Below are positions 27,430 to 35,722 of a stretch of DNA of 42,560 bases, one piece after another. A model generated the notes under the pieces. The model was not told the DNA's origin, did not search any database, and saw only the letters and a list, made by a program, of their open reading frames with translations. Each line of letters begins with the position of its first letter. Position 1 is the stretch's first letter. A program made the translations under genes and the position numbers. The DNA is from Rhodospirillaceae bacterium (GTDB lineage: Bacteria; Pseudomonadota; Alphaproteobacteria; Rhodospirillales; Rhodospirillaceae): contig JADZAK010000016.1 in assembly GCA_020852595.1 (NCBI GenBank), forward strand, positions 1 to 42,560, in the 5' to 3' direction.

Positions 27430-27482
27430 GCGATCCTGCTCGAAAAACCGGCTTCCACTTTTTCGGGATCGCTGCTGTTTTT
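27430..27482 (+). terminator. Rho-independent terminator, plus strand (second of two)
   Basis: GCGATCC and CGAAAAA (27430-27436, 27441-27447) pair with TTTTTCG and GGATCGC (27459-27472), leaving a four-base bulge. It is followed by the same GCTGCTGTTTTT tail as the hairpin before it. The T-run ends one base before the cytochrome c stop codon on the other strand. Confidence 0.65.
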
Positions 27483-27483
27483 G

Positions 27484-28782
27484 CTAACGCATCCGCAGGA
27501 TGACGACTTCGTCGCTGGCGGGATTGGTGTTGTCGCGCAGCTTCTTCACCTCGGCCGCGGTGACGGCTCCGGCGGAATGGCCCCAGCCTTTGCGCATGAA
27601 GCTGATGATGTCGGCGATCTCCTGGTCGTTCAGGAGCACGCGGAACTGCGGCATGCGGTAGGCGTCCGGCATGCCCTGCACCACGATGCGCGCGGACCCG
27701 TTCAAGGTCACATTGATCAGCGAGATCGGGTTTGCGTCCAGAATGGTCGGATTTCCGGCAATCGGCGGCAGGTACGGCGCGTGGCCGCGGCCGTCATGGC
27801 CATGGCAGGCGGCGCAGTGCTGCACATAGAGGCGCTCGCCGGAGGTCTCGAAAGTGCCGCCGCGCAGAACATCCGTGGTCTTTTGGTCGTAGGTGTAAGA
27901 GACGTTCGCATTGCCCACCGGCGGCAACGATTTCAGGTAGGCGGCCATGGCCGTCACGTCGTCGTCGGTCATGTGCTGGGTCGAGTTGTTGATCACTTCG
28001 ATCATCGTGCCGAAGGCGGACGAGAAGGAGTTGTGCCCCGTCTTCAGGAATTCGGCCGTATCGCCTTCAGACCAGCGGCCAAGGCCCGCAAGCGGGTCGC
28101 CGCGCAAGTTGGAGGCGTGCCAGTTGTCGAGTTCGGCGCCCGAGAGGAAACCGCCGTCGCCCGCGGCATACCCCTTTTCCTGGAAGAACAGGCCGCGCGG
28201 GCTGTGACAGGCGCCGCAGTGGCCGAGACCTTCGACCAGATAGGCGCCGCGGTTCCACTTCGCGTCCTTGCTCGAATCGGGCGTATAGCCGGCATCGGGC
28301 ACGAACAAAGCGTTCCAGATCTTCAGCGGCCAGCGGATGTTGAGCGGAGACTTGATCTCGCTCGGCCTGTTGGCGACGTTCGCGGCCGGCACCGCTTCCA
28401 TGAAGAAGGCATAGAGCGCGCGCAGATCTTCATCGCTCGTCTTCGCATAAGACGGATACGGCATGGCCGGATACAGCATGTGGCCGTCCTTGGCCACGCC
28501 GCGACGCATCGCGCCTTCGAAATCCTCGAAGGTGTAATTGCCGATGCCGTGTTCTTTGTCGGGTGTGATGTTGGTGGTGTAGATGGCGCCGAGGAAAGGA
28601 ACCGCCATCTTGAGGCCGCCGGCGAACGGCTCGCCGTCGGGAGTCGAATGGCAGCTCACGCAGTTTCCGGCGCGCGCGAGATACTCACCTTTGGCGATGA
28701 GATCGGGAGGAGATGCGGCATGAGCGGCGTTCGCCGCAAACAGCGCAAGCACGGCCGCAAACGTGAAGCGAACTAAACGCAT
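27484..28782 (-). CDS. Three-heme membrane-type cytochrome c
   Basis: A 432-residue periplasmic cytochrome with a signal peptide (cleavage near AHA-AS) and three covalent heme c sites: CVSCH (41-45), CGACH (189-193) and CAACH (323-327). Three-domain cytochromes of this size act as the electron-accepting subunit of membrane-bound alcohol, gluconate or sorbitol dehydrogenases and pass electrons to ubiquinone. Conserved stretches such as NITPDKEHGIG and GHCGACHSPRG fit that family. No dehydrogenase catalytic subunit is next to it; the GMC oxidoreductase at 7843-9465 is distant and cytoplasmic. A GGGGGAA site precedes the ATG at 28780-28782. Confidence 0.92.
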   Translation of the reverse strand: MRLVRFTFAAVLALFAANAAHAASPPDLIAKGEYLARAGNCVSCHSTPDGEPFAGGLKMAVPFLGAIYTTNITPDKEHGIGNYTFEDFEGAMRRGVAKDGHMLYPAMPYPSYAKTSDEDLRALYAFFMEAVPAANVANRPSEIKSPLNIRWPLKIWNALFVPDAGYTPDSSKDAKWNRGAYLVEGLGHCGACHSPRGLFFQEKGYAAGDGGFLSGAELDNWHASNLRGDPLAGLGRWSEGDTAEFLKTGHNSFSSAFGTMIEVINNSTQHMTDDDVTAMAAYLKSLPPVGNANVSYTYDQKTTDVLRGGTFETSGERLYVQHCAACHGHDGRGHAPYLPPIAGNPTILDANPISLINVTLNGSARIVVQGMPDAYRMPQFRVLLNDQEIADIISFMRKGWGHSAGAVTAAEVKKLRDNTNPASDEVVILRMR

Positions 28783-28886
28783 CGCGTTCCCCCTTATCTC
28801 TAAAACCACCGAAAAATTTGTACCGCGTTCGGCGGGTGTTCGTAAATAACGCTAACTCTTAAGAAAACCGCTGCCCCGGCGGCCGG

Positions 28887-28921
28887 CCCGTTGACCGGGC
28901 CATTGACCGGCCCATTGACCG
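28887..28921. repeat. Short tandem repeat of a CCCRTTGACCGG unit
   Basis: Three imperfect copies of a 12-base unit, CCCGTTGACCGG, GCCATTGACCGG and CCCATTGACCG, lie between the cytochrome and cupin genes. Nothing else is visible in this 204-base gap except a GC-rich stretch near 28960 that may terminate transcription. Confidence 0.6.
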
Positions 28922-28986
28922 AAGAGACCGAAGCCCTGCTCTGGGCTTTGTAACGGGTCCCACGGGGCCCGGCGCCTCGGCCAAGT

Positions 28987-29370
28987 CTACTTCGCGGCCG
29001 GCGTGGCCATTGGCTTGCCCTTTTCGATCACCCAGGTCACGGCCGCCTTCGCCGTCCCTGAACGCGCGGCCGTCGCGTCATGAATCCTGCCGGCCGGAAT
29101 GACCAGGGACTCGCCGGCCTTGAGATGCTTCGGCGCTTCGCCGTCGATCAGGACGTCCATTTCACCCTCCGTCATGATGATCATTTCCACGCCAAAGTGG
29201 GAATGCCGGCCGGTCGCCCCGCCCGGCGGGACTTCGACGGTCCCGATGACGGTCTCGTGCGCGGCGCCGGCCGGCACATCGACCCGCTGCATGATGGTCC
29301 GCTTGAGATCCTGCGCATTTACGGGTGAGACCGCAAAAGCGACCGCGAGCGTGAGAACGGAAAAGCGCAT
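28987..29370 (-). CDS. Periplasmic cupin-domain protein
   Basis: A 127-residue single-domain cupin with a signal peptide (RFSVLTLAVAFAVSPVNA, cleavage at NA-QD). Cupin motif 1 is GGATGRHSHFGVEMIIMTEG, with the two His and Glu metal ligands, and motif 2 is GESLVIPAGRIHDA with the last His. Small periplasmic cupins of this sort have no single known activity. GGGAGGG lies upstream of the ATG. The frame is open for 14 more codons upstream into the cardiolipin synthase gene, without a better start. It lies 38 bases after the cardiolipin synthase gene. Confidence 0.85.
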   Translation of the reverse strand: MRFSVLTLAVAFAVSPVNAQDLKRTIMQRVDVPAGAAHETVIGTVEVPPGGATGRHSHFGVEMIIMTEGEMDVLIDGEAPKHLKAGESLVIPAGRIHDATAARSGTAKAAVTWVIEKGKPMATPAAK

Positions 29371-29408
29371 GAAAATACCCTCCCTTGGGATCGAAGTGCT
29401 CTCGCCCG

Positions 29409-30821
29409 TCACAGATAAGGCGCGAAGAGCCGCGCGAAGTTGTTGCGCAACCGCCTTGCCAGCGGCAACGCCATCATGTCCGCCACGGTGACGGCCCTGG
29501 CGACCTTTTTAATGCTGTCGAAATGGGTTTCGAGATCGCGGCCGAGATCGCCGTCATAACATTCGAGATTGGCCTCGAAGTTGAGGCGCAGGCTGCGCTG
29601 GTCCCAGTTCGAGGAGCCCACCAGGGTCCACACGCCGTCCACGATCATAAGCTTGGTGTGATCGAAGGGCGGCGGCGAACGGTAGATCTGCACGCCATGT
29701 TCCAGGAGATATTTGAACTTCGCTTCCATGGCCCAGTCGACCAGCACGATATCGGTGCGGGACGGCACAACCACCTGCACGCTGACGCCGCGCATGGCGC
29801 AAACACCCAGCGCATTCGTGAGAATTTCGTTGGGCAGAAAGTAGGGAGTCAGCACATGCACGCTTTTTTGCGCGACCGCCAGAGCGCCGAGCATCACCCA
29901 CTGGGTGCGCTGGGCGGAACTATCCGGCCCATCGGGAATCGTGCGGGCATACACAGGATCGTCCATCTTTTCCGGCGGACATTCGATGAGGGGAAGCTCG
30001 ACCGTCTCGTCGGTCGCGAATTTCCAATCCTCCTCGAACATCGCGTTGAGCTGCGCGATCACAGGGCCGCTGACGCGGAAATGCAGATCGCGGATTTCCT
30101 CGTTCTTCTGCGCCGCATAGCTGAGACAGATATTCATGCCGCCGATGTAGCCAAGCCGGCCGTCGACCACCATGATCTTGCGGTGATTGCGCAAATTGAT
30201 GAGGGGAAGGAACTTGAGGTTCTGCGGGATAAACCGCGCGGTCGAAATACCGGCGGCCGAAAGCAGTTTGTCGGCGGGCTTGGTCCGCTTGCCGCTGCCA
30301 ATCTCGTCAAGCAGCACCCGGACTTTCACCCCCCGACGATGCGCCGCCGTCAGCGCTTCGATGAACTTGAGCCCCACTTCATCGCAGTCGAATATGTAGA
30401 CCGACAACGCAATGCTGCGCTTGGCCTCCGCGATCGCCGCCAGCATATTCGGGTAAGCGCCGTCGGCGTTCACCAGCGGCACAACACGGTTGCCGCCCAG
30501 GAACGGCATGTCGTGAACCGAGCGGGCAAACTGGAAAAGCTGGCGTTGCTGCGGCGTCGGCAATCCTTTGAAGGGCATGTCATGCGTGGCGAGATTGGGC
30601 GGCACATCGTTGCGGCGGTGGCCGCGATAGCGCCGCGCGCGGCGCGACACCCGGTTGATCCCGAAAATCCAATAAATGAACGCGCCGAAGAGCGGCGAAA
30701 CCAAGACGAAGCCGATCCAACCGATCGCCGGCGTTTCCGCCTTGGTCAAAATGATGTGCGTGCACACCACCGCCGTGAGGGCGATGTGCAAAACCAGCAG
30801 GAAAGGCCAAATGTCCGTCAT
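29409..30821 (-). CDS. cls: Cardiolipin synthase
   Basis: A 470-residue phospholipase-D-type cardiolipin synthase, which joins two phosphatidylglycerol molecules at the inner membrane. Two N-terminal membrane segments (about 4-24 and 34-54) precede the catalytic part. The two H-x-K-x4-D motifs are complete: H213/K215/D220 in NHRKIMVVDGRLGYIGGMN and H388/K390/D395 in HTKLMIVDGVWTLVGSSNW. Its ATG overlaps the TGA of the hybrid kinase by one base (TGATG), so the two are translationally coupled. The link suggests that envelope lipid composition and the sensor kinase belong to one response. Confidence 0.95.
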   Translation of the reverse strand: MTDIWPFLLVLHIALTAVVCTHIILTKAETPAIGWIGFVLVSPLFGAFIYWIFGINRVSRRARRYRGHRRNDVPPNLATHDMPFKGLPTPQQRQLFQFARSVHDMPFLGGNRVVPLVNADGAYPNMLAAIAEAKRSIALSVYIFDCDEVGLKFIEALTAAHRRGVKVRVLLDEIGSGKRTKPADKLLSAAGISTARFIPQNLKFLPLINLRNHRKIMVVDGRLGYIGGMNICLSYAAQKNEEIRDLHFRVSGPVIAQLNAMFEEDWKFATDETVELPLIECPPEKMDDPVYARTIPDGPDSSAQRTQWVMLGALAVAQKSVHVLTPYFLPNEILTNALGVCAMRGVSVQVVVPSRTDIVLVDWAMEAKFKYLLEHGVQIYRSPPPFDHTKLMIVDGVWTLVGSSNWDQRSLRLNFEANLECYDGDLGRDLETHFDSIKKVARAVTVADMMALPLARRLRNNFARLFAPYL

Positions 30822-32698
30822 CAGTTATCGAGGATGTCGCGAACCGTGCTGCCGAGCTGCTGGAGGGTATACGGCTTTCCGAGCAAACGCACGCCGGGGT
30901 CGAGCGTTCCATTGTGGACCACGGCATTGCGCGTATAGCCGGTCGTAAAAAGCACCTTGAGATTGGGCCGGCGGCGCTGCGCCTCATCGGCCAGTTCGCG
31001 GCCGTTCACATTCGGCATAACGACGTCGGTAAAGAGTAGAACGACCGCGGGGTGCTCGTCGAGCAGCTTCAAGGCCTGGACGGCGTGATCGGCCTGGAGG
31101 ACGGCGTATCCGAGCTCGCTCAAGCCTTCGACCGCGAGTTTACGCACGGCGTCGTCGTCTTCCACCACGAGAATGGTTTCACCCTGGACCGCGCGCACCG
31201 GCGCCGCCTCGGCGATCTTGCCCGCGCCCGGGCCGTCCGGACCGTGATAACAGGGCAAATAAATCTTGAAGGTCGTGCCGTGCCCGACCTCCGAATAAAT
31301 CTTGATATGGCCGCCGGACTGTTTGACGAAGCCGTAAACCTGGCTGAGTCCCAGTCCTGTGCCTTTCCCCGGGCTTTTGGTGGTGAAAAACGGGTCGAAG
31401 GCTCGATCCATCACTTCCGGCGGCATGCCGGTCCCGGTATCCGTGACCGACACCATCACGTACTGGCCCGCCGCGAAGCCGTCGCCATGCGCGGCGACGT
31501 AGGCGTCGTCGAGATGAGCGTTCGCGGTTTCCAGCGTGAGCTTTCCGCCCTGCGCCATCGCGTCGCGGGCATTGACGACGAGGTTGAGAATGGCCGTTTC
31601 AAGCTGGTGCGCATCCGCATAGGTCCGCCACAGGCCGCCGGCGAGCACCACCTCGGTCTGGATGACCTCGCCCAAGGTGCGGCGCAGAAGATCGGACATG
31701 CCCGACACCAGCTTGTTGGCGTCGAGCGGGCGCGGCTCGAGAACCTGTTTGCGCGCGAAAGCAAGCATGCGCTGTGTCAGCGCGCCGCCGCGCTGCGCCC
31801 CTTCGATCGCCGCCTGCATGAACGGCTGAATATTGAAATCGCCGCGGTCGATACGCCGCTGCATGATGTTGAGCGCGCCCATGATCACGGCGAGCATGTT
31901 GTTGAAGTCGTGCGCGATGCCGCCGGTGAGTTGGCCGATCGCCTCCATCTTCTGAACCTGGCGGAGCTGTTCCTCGGCTTTCTCGCGCCGAAGCATTTCC
32001 GCGCTGAGCCGGTCGTTGGCGGCGCGCAGGTCGGCCTCGACCCCCTCGAGATACTCACGCCGCCGCACAACGGCCGACAAGCTCAAGACCGCGACCGTCA
32101 TCACCAGGAAGAGCGTTCCGTATGCAAGGAGTTGCAGGACGCCCGCGGTAAAGTTGGCGCTGGCGCGGCGCTCCACGAGCAGGCGGTCCTCTTCCGCCGT
32201 CATGGCATCGACGATCGTTCTGGCGCCCTGAAGCAGATCCACGCCCGTGCGCCGGCGCATCTCGTCGACGATGCGGGCCCGGTCGCCGGCGCGCGCGGCG
32301 CCGACAAGGCTTTCCATCTGAACGATGCGCGTCTCGACGTTCGCGCGCAGCGTGGTCAACGATTTCGACTGCGTTGCGTTGTCCGCGAGAAGATCCGCGA
32401 GGGCGTCGAGTTCAGGTCTAAGACGCTGCTCCGCCTCGGTCAGGGATATGAGGTAGAAGCTATCGTCGGTGAGGATGAAGCCCCGCACCCCCGCTTCAGC
32501 CTCCTGCAGGAGGGAATAAACCAGGGTCAGGCGGCCCTTCACGTCCGTCGCGTGGCGGACGCGATCCTGAAGCCCCTGGAACTGTTGCGCGACAAGGGCG
32601 AGGATAACGACGACAGCGACCAGCACCACGGCGGGAACAAGGATCGGCTGCGCCCACTTCTTCAGAAAACGGTTCTGCGGCACCCTGTTTCCTCGCAT
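30821..32698 (-). CDS. CHASE3 hybrid sensor histidine kinase with receiver domain
   Basis: A 625-residue membrane sensor. A membrane helix (18-37) is followed by a CHASE3-type periplasmic domain (about 45-180, with QEAEAGVRGFILTDD), a second helix (185-212), a coiled coil, HisKA with H263 in GGIAHDFNNML, an HATPase domain (N376, D420-x-G-x-G, GTGLGL) and a C-terminal receiver with D558 in LLFTDVVMP and K608. All catalytic residues are present. The receiver has no output domain, so the kinase probably talks to a phosphotransfer protein or regulates itself. The ATG at 32696-32698 directly precedes the first membrane region; the frame opens 41 codons further upstream. Confidence 0.9.
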   Translation of the reverse strand: MRGNRVPQNRFLKKWAQPILVPAVVLVAVVVILALVAQQFQGLQDRVRHATDVKGRLTLVYSLLQEAEAGVRGFILTDDSFYLISLTEAEQRLRPELDALADLLADNATQSKSLTTLRANVETRIVQMESLVGAARAGDRARIVDEMRRRTGVDLLQGARTIVDAMTAEEDRLLVERRASANFTAGVLQLLAYGTLFLVMTVAVLSLSAVVRRREYLEGVEADLRAANDRLSAEMLRREKAEEQLRQVQKMEAIGQLTGGIAHDFNNMLAVIMGALNIMQRRIDRGDFNIQPFMQAAIEGAQRGGALTQRMLAFARKQVLEPRPLDANKLVSGMSDLLRRTLGEVIQTEVVLAGGLWRTYADAHQLETAILNLVVNARDAMAQGGKLTLETANAHLDDAYVAAHGDGFAAGQYVMVSVTDTGTGMPPEVMDRAFDPFFTTKSPGKGTGLGLSQVYGFVKQSGGHIKIYSEVGHGTTFKIYLPCYHGPDGPGAGKIAEAAPVRAVQGETILVVEDDDAVRKLAVEGLSELGYAVLQADHAVQALKLLDEHPAVVLLFTDVVMPNVNGRELADEAQRRRPNLKVLFTTGYTRNAVVHNGTLDPGVRLLGKPYTLQQLGSTVRDILDN

Positions 32699-32902
32699 CT
32701 TCGAGCGCGGACTGTAACGGGGAAAGTGCGGCAAACCAACCCGGGATGGATCCTGCACGGAGCGCGGGAAAAGCATCCTAACCCACGGACCGAACGTTAG
32801 AATTTCGTAACAGAAAAACACCTAAACGGCTTTACAAATGCGGCATCGCACCGCAACTAAGAGTAAGCTCGGCAAAACACGGCGAGAGACACGACAAGAG
32901 AC

Positions 32903-33841
32903 ATGGCTAAAAACCCCTACGAGACGCTCGGCGTTGCATCGAGCGCCAGCGATGCAGAGATTCAGAAGGCGTTCCGACGCTTGGCCAAGAAGTCGCATCC
33001 GGATCTGCACCCGGGGGACAAGAAGGCGGAGGATCGCTTCAAGGAAATCAACGCCGCCTACGACATCGTGGGCGACGCCGCGAAGCGCGCCCGCTTCGAC
33101 CGGGGCGAAATCGACGCCGGCGGCAACGAAATCCGTCAAAACCCCTTCGCGCGCGGCGCACGACACGGCGCGGGCGGCGGAGCGGCAGGCGAGCAGCATT
33201 TCTCCTTCGAGGACCTGGACCTCGGCGACTTGTTCGGCGGCATGTTCCGCGGCGGTCAGGGAGGACCGGGCGCCGGTCGCGGGCCGGGCGCCGGCCCGTT
33301 CGGCGGCGGCCGGCCGGGGCGCGGCGAGGACCAGCGCTTCATGCTGGAGGTGGATTTTGAAGAGGCCGCCATCGGCGCCACCAAACGGCTGACGCTGCCG
33401 AACGGCAAGTCCCTGGACGTCAACATTCCGCCGGGCATCAACGACGGCCAAACAATCCGCCTCAAGGGGCAAGGCGCGCAGGGTCATGGCGGCCCGGCCG
33501 GGGATGCCCTGATCGAGGTGAAGGTCCGCACACACCCGGCGTTCCGGCGCGAAGGCCGGGACATCTATGCCGAGGTGCCGATTTCGCTCGGCGAAGCCGT
33601 CGCGGGCGGAAAGGTTGAGGTTCCGACGGTGCACGGCCCCGTGGCCATGACGGTTCCGAAGTGGACCAACGGCGGGGCCCGCATGCGCCTCAAAGGGAAA
33701 GGCATCCCGGCGACGAAGACCGAGCCTGCCGGCGATCAATATGTCGTCTTCGAGATCGTGCTGCCCAAAACGCCGGATAAGGATCTGGAAGATTTTGTGA
33801 AGGGCTGGGCCGAGCGGAAGCCCTATAATCCACGCAAGTAA
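32903..33841 (+). CDS. DnaJ-like cochaperone (CbpA type, no zinc finger)
   Basis: A 312-residue type II Hsp40. The J domain (1-70) has the HPD motif at 32-34 (KKSHPDLHPGD) needed to stimulate DnaK. A Gly/Phe-rich linker (75-150, GGGAAGEQHFSFEDLDLGD and GRGPGAGPFGGG) follows, then two beta-sandwich substrate domains beginning RFMLEVDFEEAAIGATKRLT and a C-terminal helix. The CxxCxGxG zinc finger of DnaJ is missing, as in CbpA. It diverges from the hybrid kinase gene with about 200 bases between; the gap has no further gene. Confidence 0.92.
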   Translation: MAKNPYETLGVASSASDAEIQKAFRRLAKKSHPDLHPGDKKAEDRFKEINAAYDIVGDAAKRARFDRGEIDAGGNEIRQNPFARGARHGAGGGAAGEQHFSFEDLDLGDLFGGMFRGGQGGPGAGRGPGAGPFGGGRPGRGEDQRFMLEVDFEEAAIGATKRLTLPNGKSLDVNIPPGINDGQTIRLKGQGAQGHGGPAGDALIEVKVRTHPAFRREGRDIYAEVPISLGEAVAGGKVEVPTVHGPVAMTVPKWTNGGARMRLKGKGIPATKTEPAGDQYVVFEIVLPKTPDKDLEDFVKGWAERKPYNPRK

Positions 33842-33861
33842 CGCGATCTTCGGGGGCGGGC

Positions 33862-35718
33862 ATGCAACGGCTGTGGGGGACGATCGGCATTGCGGCCGGG
33901 GCGATCGCCTGTGCGCTCGCCTCTGCGCCCGCAAGGGCGCAAGACGGAGCGCAAGACGGAAGCCGCGCCGGCGGTGTGACCGCCGTTTACGGCAGCGCAA
34001 CCGCCGTGCGCAACACGGCGCAGGACGCTCTCGCCCTCAACGATCCGATTTTCCGCAACGACATCCTCGAAACGGGGCCCGACGGGAAACTGCGGGTCAC
34101 CTTCGCCGATAACACACAGCTCACGCTGGGTCCCGACGCGGACGTCGTCATCGACGACTTCGTTTATGCCCCCGAGAAGAAGACCGGCAATGCGGCGCTG
34201 CGGATCGCGGCCGGGACCGCGCGCGTCATCGCGGGCGCCATCGAAGACAATGGCGGCCGCGAGGCCTTCACGATCACCACGCCCGTTGCCACCATCGGCA
34301 TTCGCGGCACGGACTTTTTCGTCGAGCTTGAAGGCGATCACCTTCAGGTCGCCTTGTTCTCCGGCTACGAAGTGACTGTCACCAATGAGGCCGGCGTCAC
34401 CGTGCTCCGGCCGGGTGAAGGCACCGACGTGTGGGGCGCGGCGCCGCCGACTCCCGGCATTCCGTGGGGACCGGACCGTGTGAACCGCGCCCTCGCCATG
34501 GTCTCACCGATCCCGGAGAACGCGCGCTCCCTCACCTATGCGCGCCCGCCCGCGCAAGAAGACTCGCTGATGGCGGCGCTCACGCGCGGCGACGTCACCA
34601 TCGACGCCCGCCTGAGATATGAGCATGTGAGCCAGGCGAACGCCCCCTTGCCCGCCACCGCGGCGACCGCGCGCTTGCGGGTGGGATACGAAACGGCGGC
34701 GTTCCGCGGGGTGTTCGCGGGCCTCGAGGGCGAGATCACGCGCGAGTTGTCTGGTAAGCGCAGCGACGGCGCCATCGTGCTGAGCGGACGCCCGGCCATT
34801 CCCGACCCCGACAGCGAAGAGCTGAACCAGTTGTACGCGGGATGGTCCATGGCGGGCGATGACGGCATGACCGCCGCGCGCGCCGTGCTGGGCCGCCAGC
34901 GCCTTATCTATGACAACGAGCGCTGGATCGGCGCCGGCGCGTTCCGCCAGAACGACCAGACCTTCGATGCTGTGGCCGTAGAAGGCCGGCCGATGCCGCA
35001 CATGGCCGTGCGCTATGCCTATATCGACGGCGTGAACCGCGTCCTTGGGAACAGTACACCCAACGGCCATTGGCGCAGCGACAGCCACGCCCTCGGCGTC
35101 ACGACCGATCTCGTGCCTTACGGTCTGCTGACCGGTTACGCCTACCTGATCGATCTGCAATCGGCGCCGCAGTTCTCATCGGCGACCTACGGTGTACGCT
35201 ATGACACCAACGCCACCGGCGGCGAGGCCATGTTCGGCCTGGAAGCCGAACTCGCGCGGCAGACCGACTATCGCCACAACACGGCGAACTACGCCCTCAC
35301 CTACGCGCTGCTGCGCCCGTCGATCCATTACCAGGACACGACGCTGTTTGCGGGCGTTGAATTCCTGGAAGGCAACGGCGTCAACAGCGTGCAGACGCCG
35401 CTTGCGACCTTGCACCGGCACAACGGCTGGGCCGACGTCGTGGACATCGCCCCGGCTGAGGGACTTCGCGATCTCCACGTCCGCTATTTTCAGGAACTGC
35501 CCGACTTCGGCCCGGTCAAAACGCCGCGCCTCGATCTGCGCCTGCATCACTTCACCAGCGACAGCGGCGCGCTGACCTACGGCACGGAGTTCGATGCCGA
35601 CTTCAATGTCAGCCTGATGGGCTACGCCACCGTGGGCGTGCGCTGGGCGCGCTACGAAGCAAAAAACTTTGCGAGCGATACCGAAAAGCTGTGGCTGTAC
35701 GTCGAAACGCGGTTTTAG
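33862..35718 (+). CDS. FecR domain fused to an alginate-export-like outer-membrane barrel
   Basis: A 618-residue exported protein. After a signal peptide (cleavage at ARA-QD) comes a FecR-type domain, about residues 55-190, with DNTQLTLGPDADVVIDDF and the hallmark ATIGIRGTDFFVE. From about 240 onwards the sequence has alternating strands of a beta barrel (IDARLRYEHV, ARLRVGYETAAFRG), a GRQRLIYDNERWIGAGAFRQ block typical of alginate-export family porins, and a terminal aromatic residue (YVETRF), the usual outer-membrane assembly signal. The two parts are normally found in separate proteins. It ends four bases from the LamG-protein gene, tail to tail. The cargo, if any, is unknown. Confidence 0.85.
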   Translation: MQRLWGTIGIAAGAIACALASAPARAQDGAQDGSRAGGVTAVYGSATAVRNTAQDALALNDPIFRNDILETGPDGKLRVTFADNTQLTLGPDADVVIDDFVYAPEKKTGNAALRIAAGTARVIAGAIEDNGGREAFTITTPVATIGIRGTDFFVELEGDHLQVALFSGYEVTVTNEAGVTVLRPGEGTDVWGAAPPTPGIPWGPDRVNRALAMVSPIPENARSLTYARPPAQEDSLMAALTRGDVTIDARLRYEHVSQANAPLPATAATARLRVGYETAAFRGVFAGLEGEITRELSGKRSDGAIVLSGRPAIPDPDSEELNQLYAGWSMAGDDGMTAARAVLGRQRLIYDNERWIGAGAFRQNDQTFDAVAVEGRPMPHMAVRYAYIDGVNRVLGNSTPNGHWRSDSHALGVTTDLVPYGLLTGYAYLIDLQSAPQFSSATYGVRYDTNATGGEAMFGLEAELARQTDYRHNTANYALTYALLRPSIHYQDTTLFAGVEFLEGNGVNSVQTPLATLHRHNGWADVVDIAPAEGLRDLHVRYFQELPDFGPVKTPRLDLRLHHFTSDSGALTYGTEFDADFNVSLMGYATVGVRWARYEAKNFASDTEKLWLYVETRF

Positions 35719-35722
35719 CCGC

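Larger units (their letters stand above)
27034..27483. other. Gene-free stretch with three hairpins
   Basis: A 450-base region between two minus-strand genes. No open frame in it looks like a protein. The right half has three strong inverted repeats (27308-27342, 27381-27410, 27430-27472), described separately. The T-runs after the last two are on the plus strand, so they would end a plus-strand transcript, although no plus-strand protein gene is present. Confidence 0.6.

Noticed and set aside
31052-32800. Long plus-strand open frame opposite the hybrid kinase, and similar ones opposite the cytochrome c and cls genes
   Set aside because: Each follows the frame of an evident gene on the other strand; none has a plausible start or domain.
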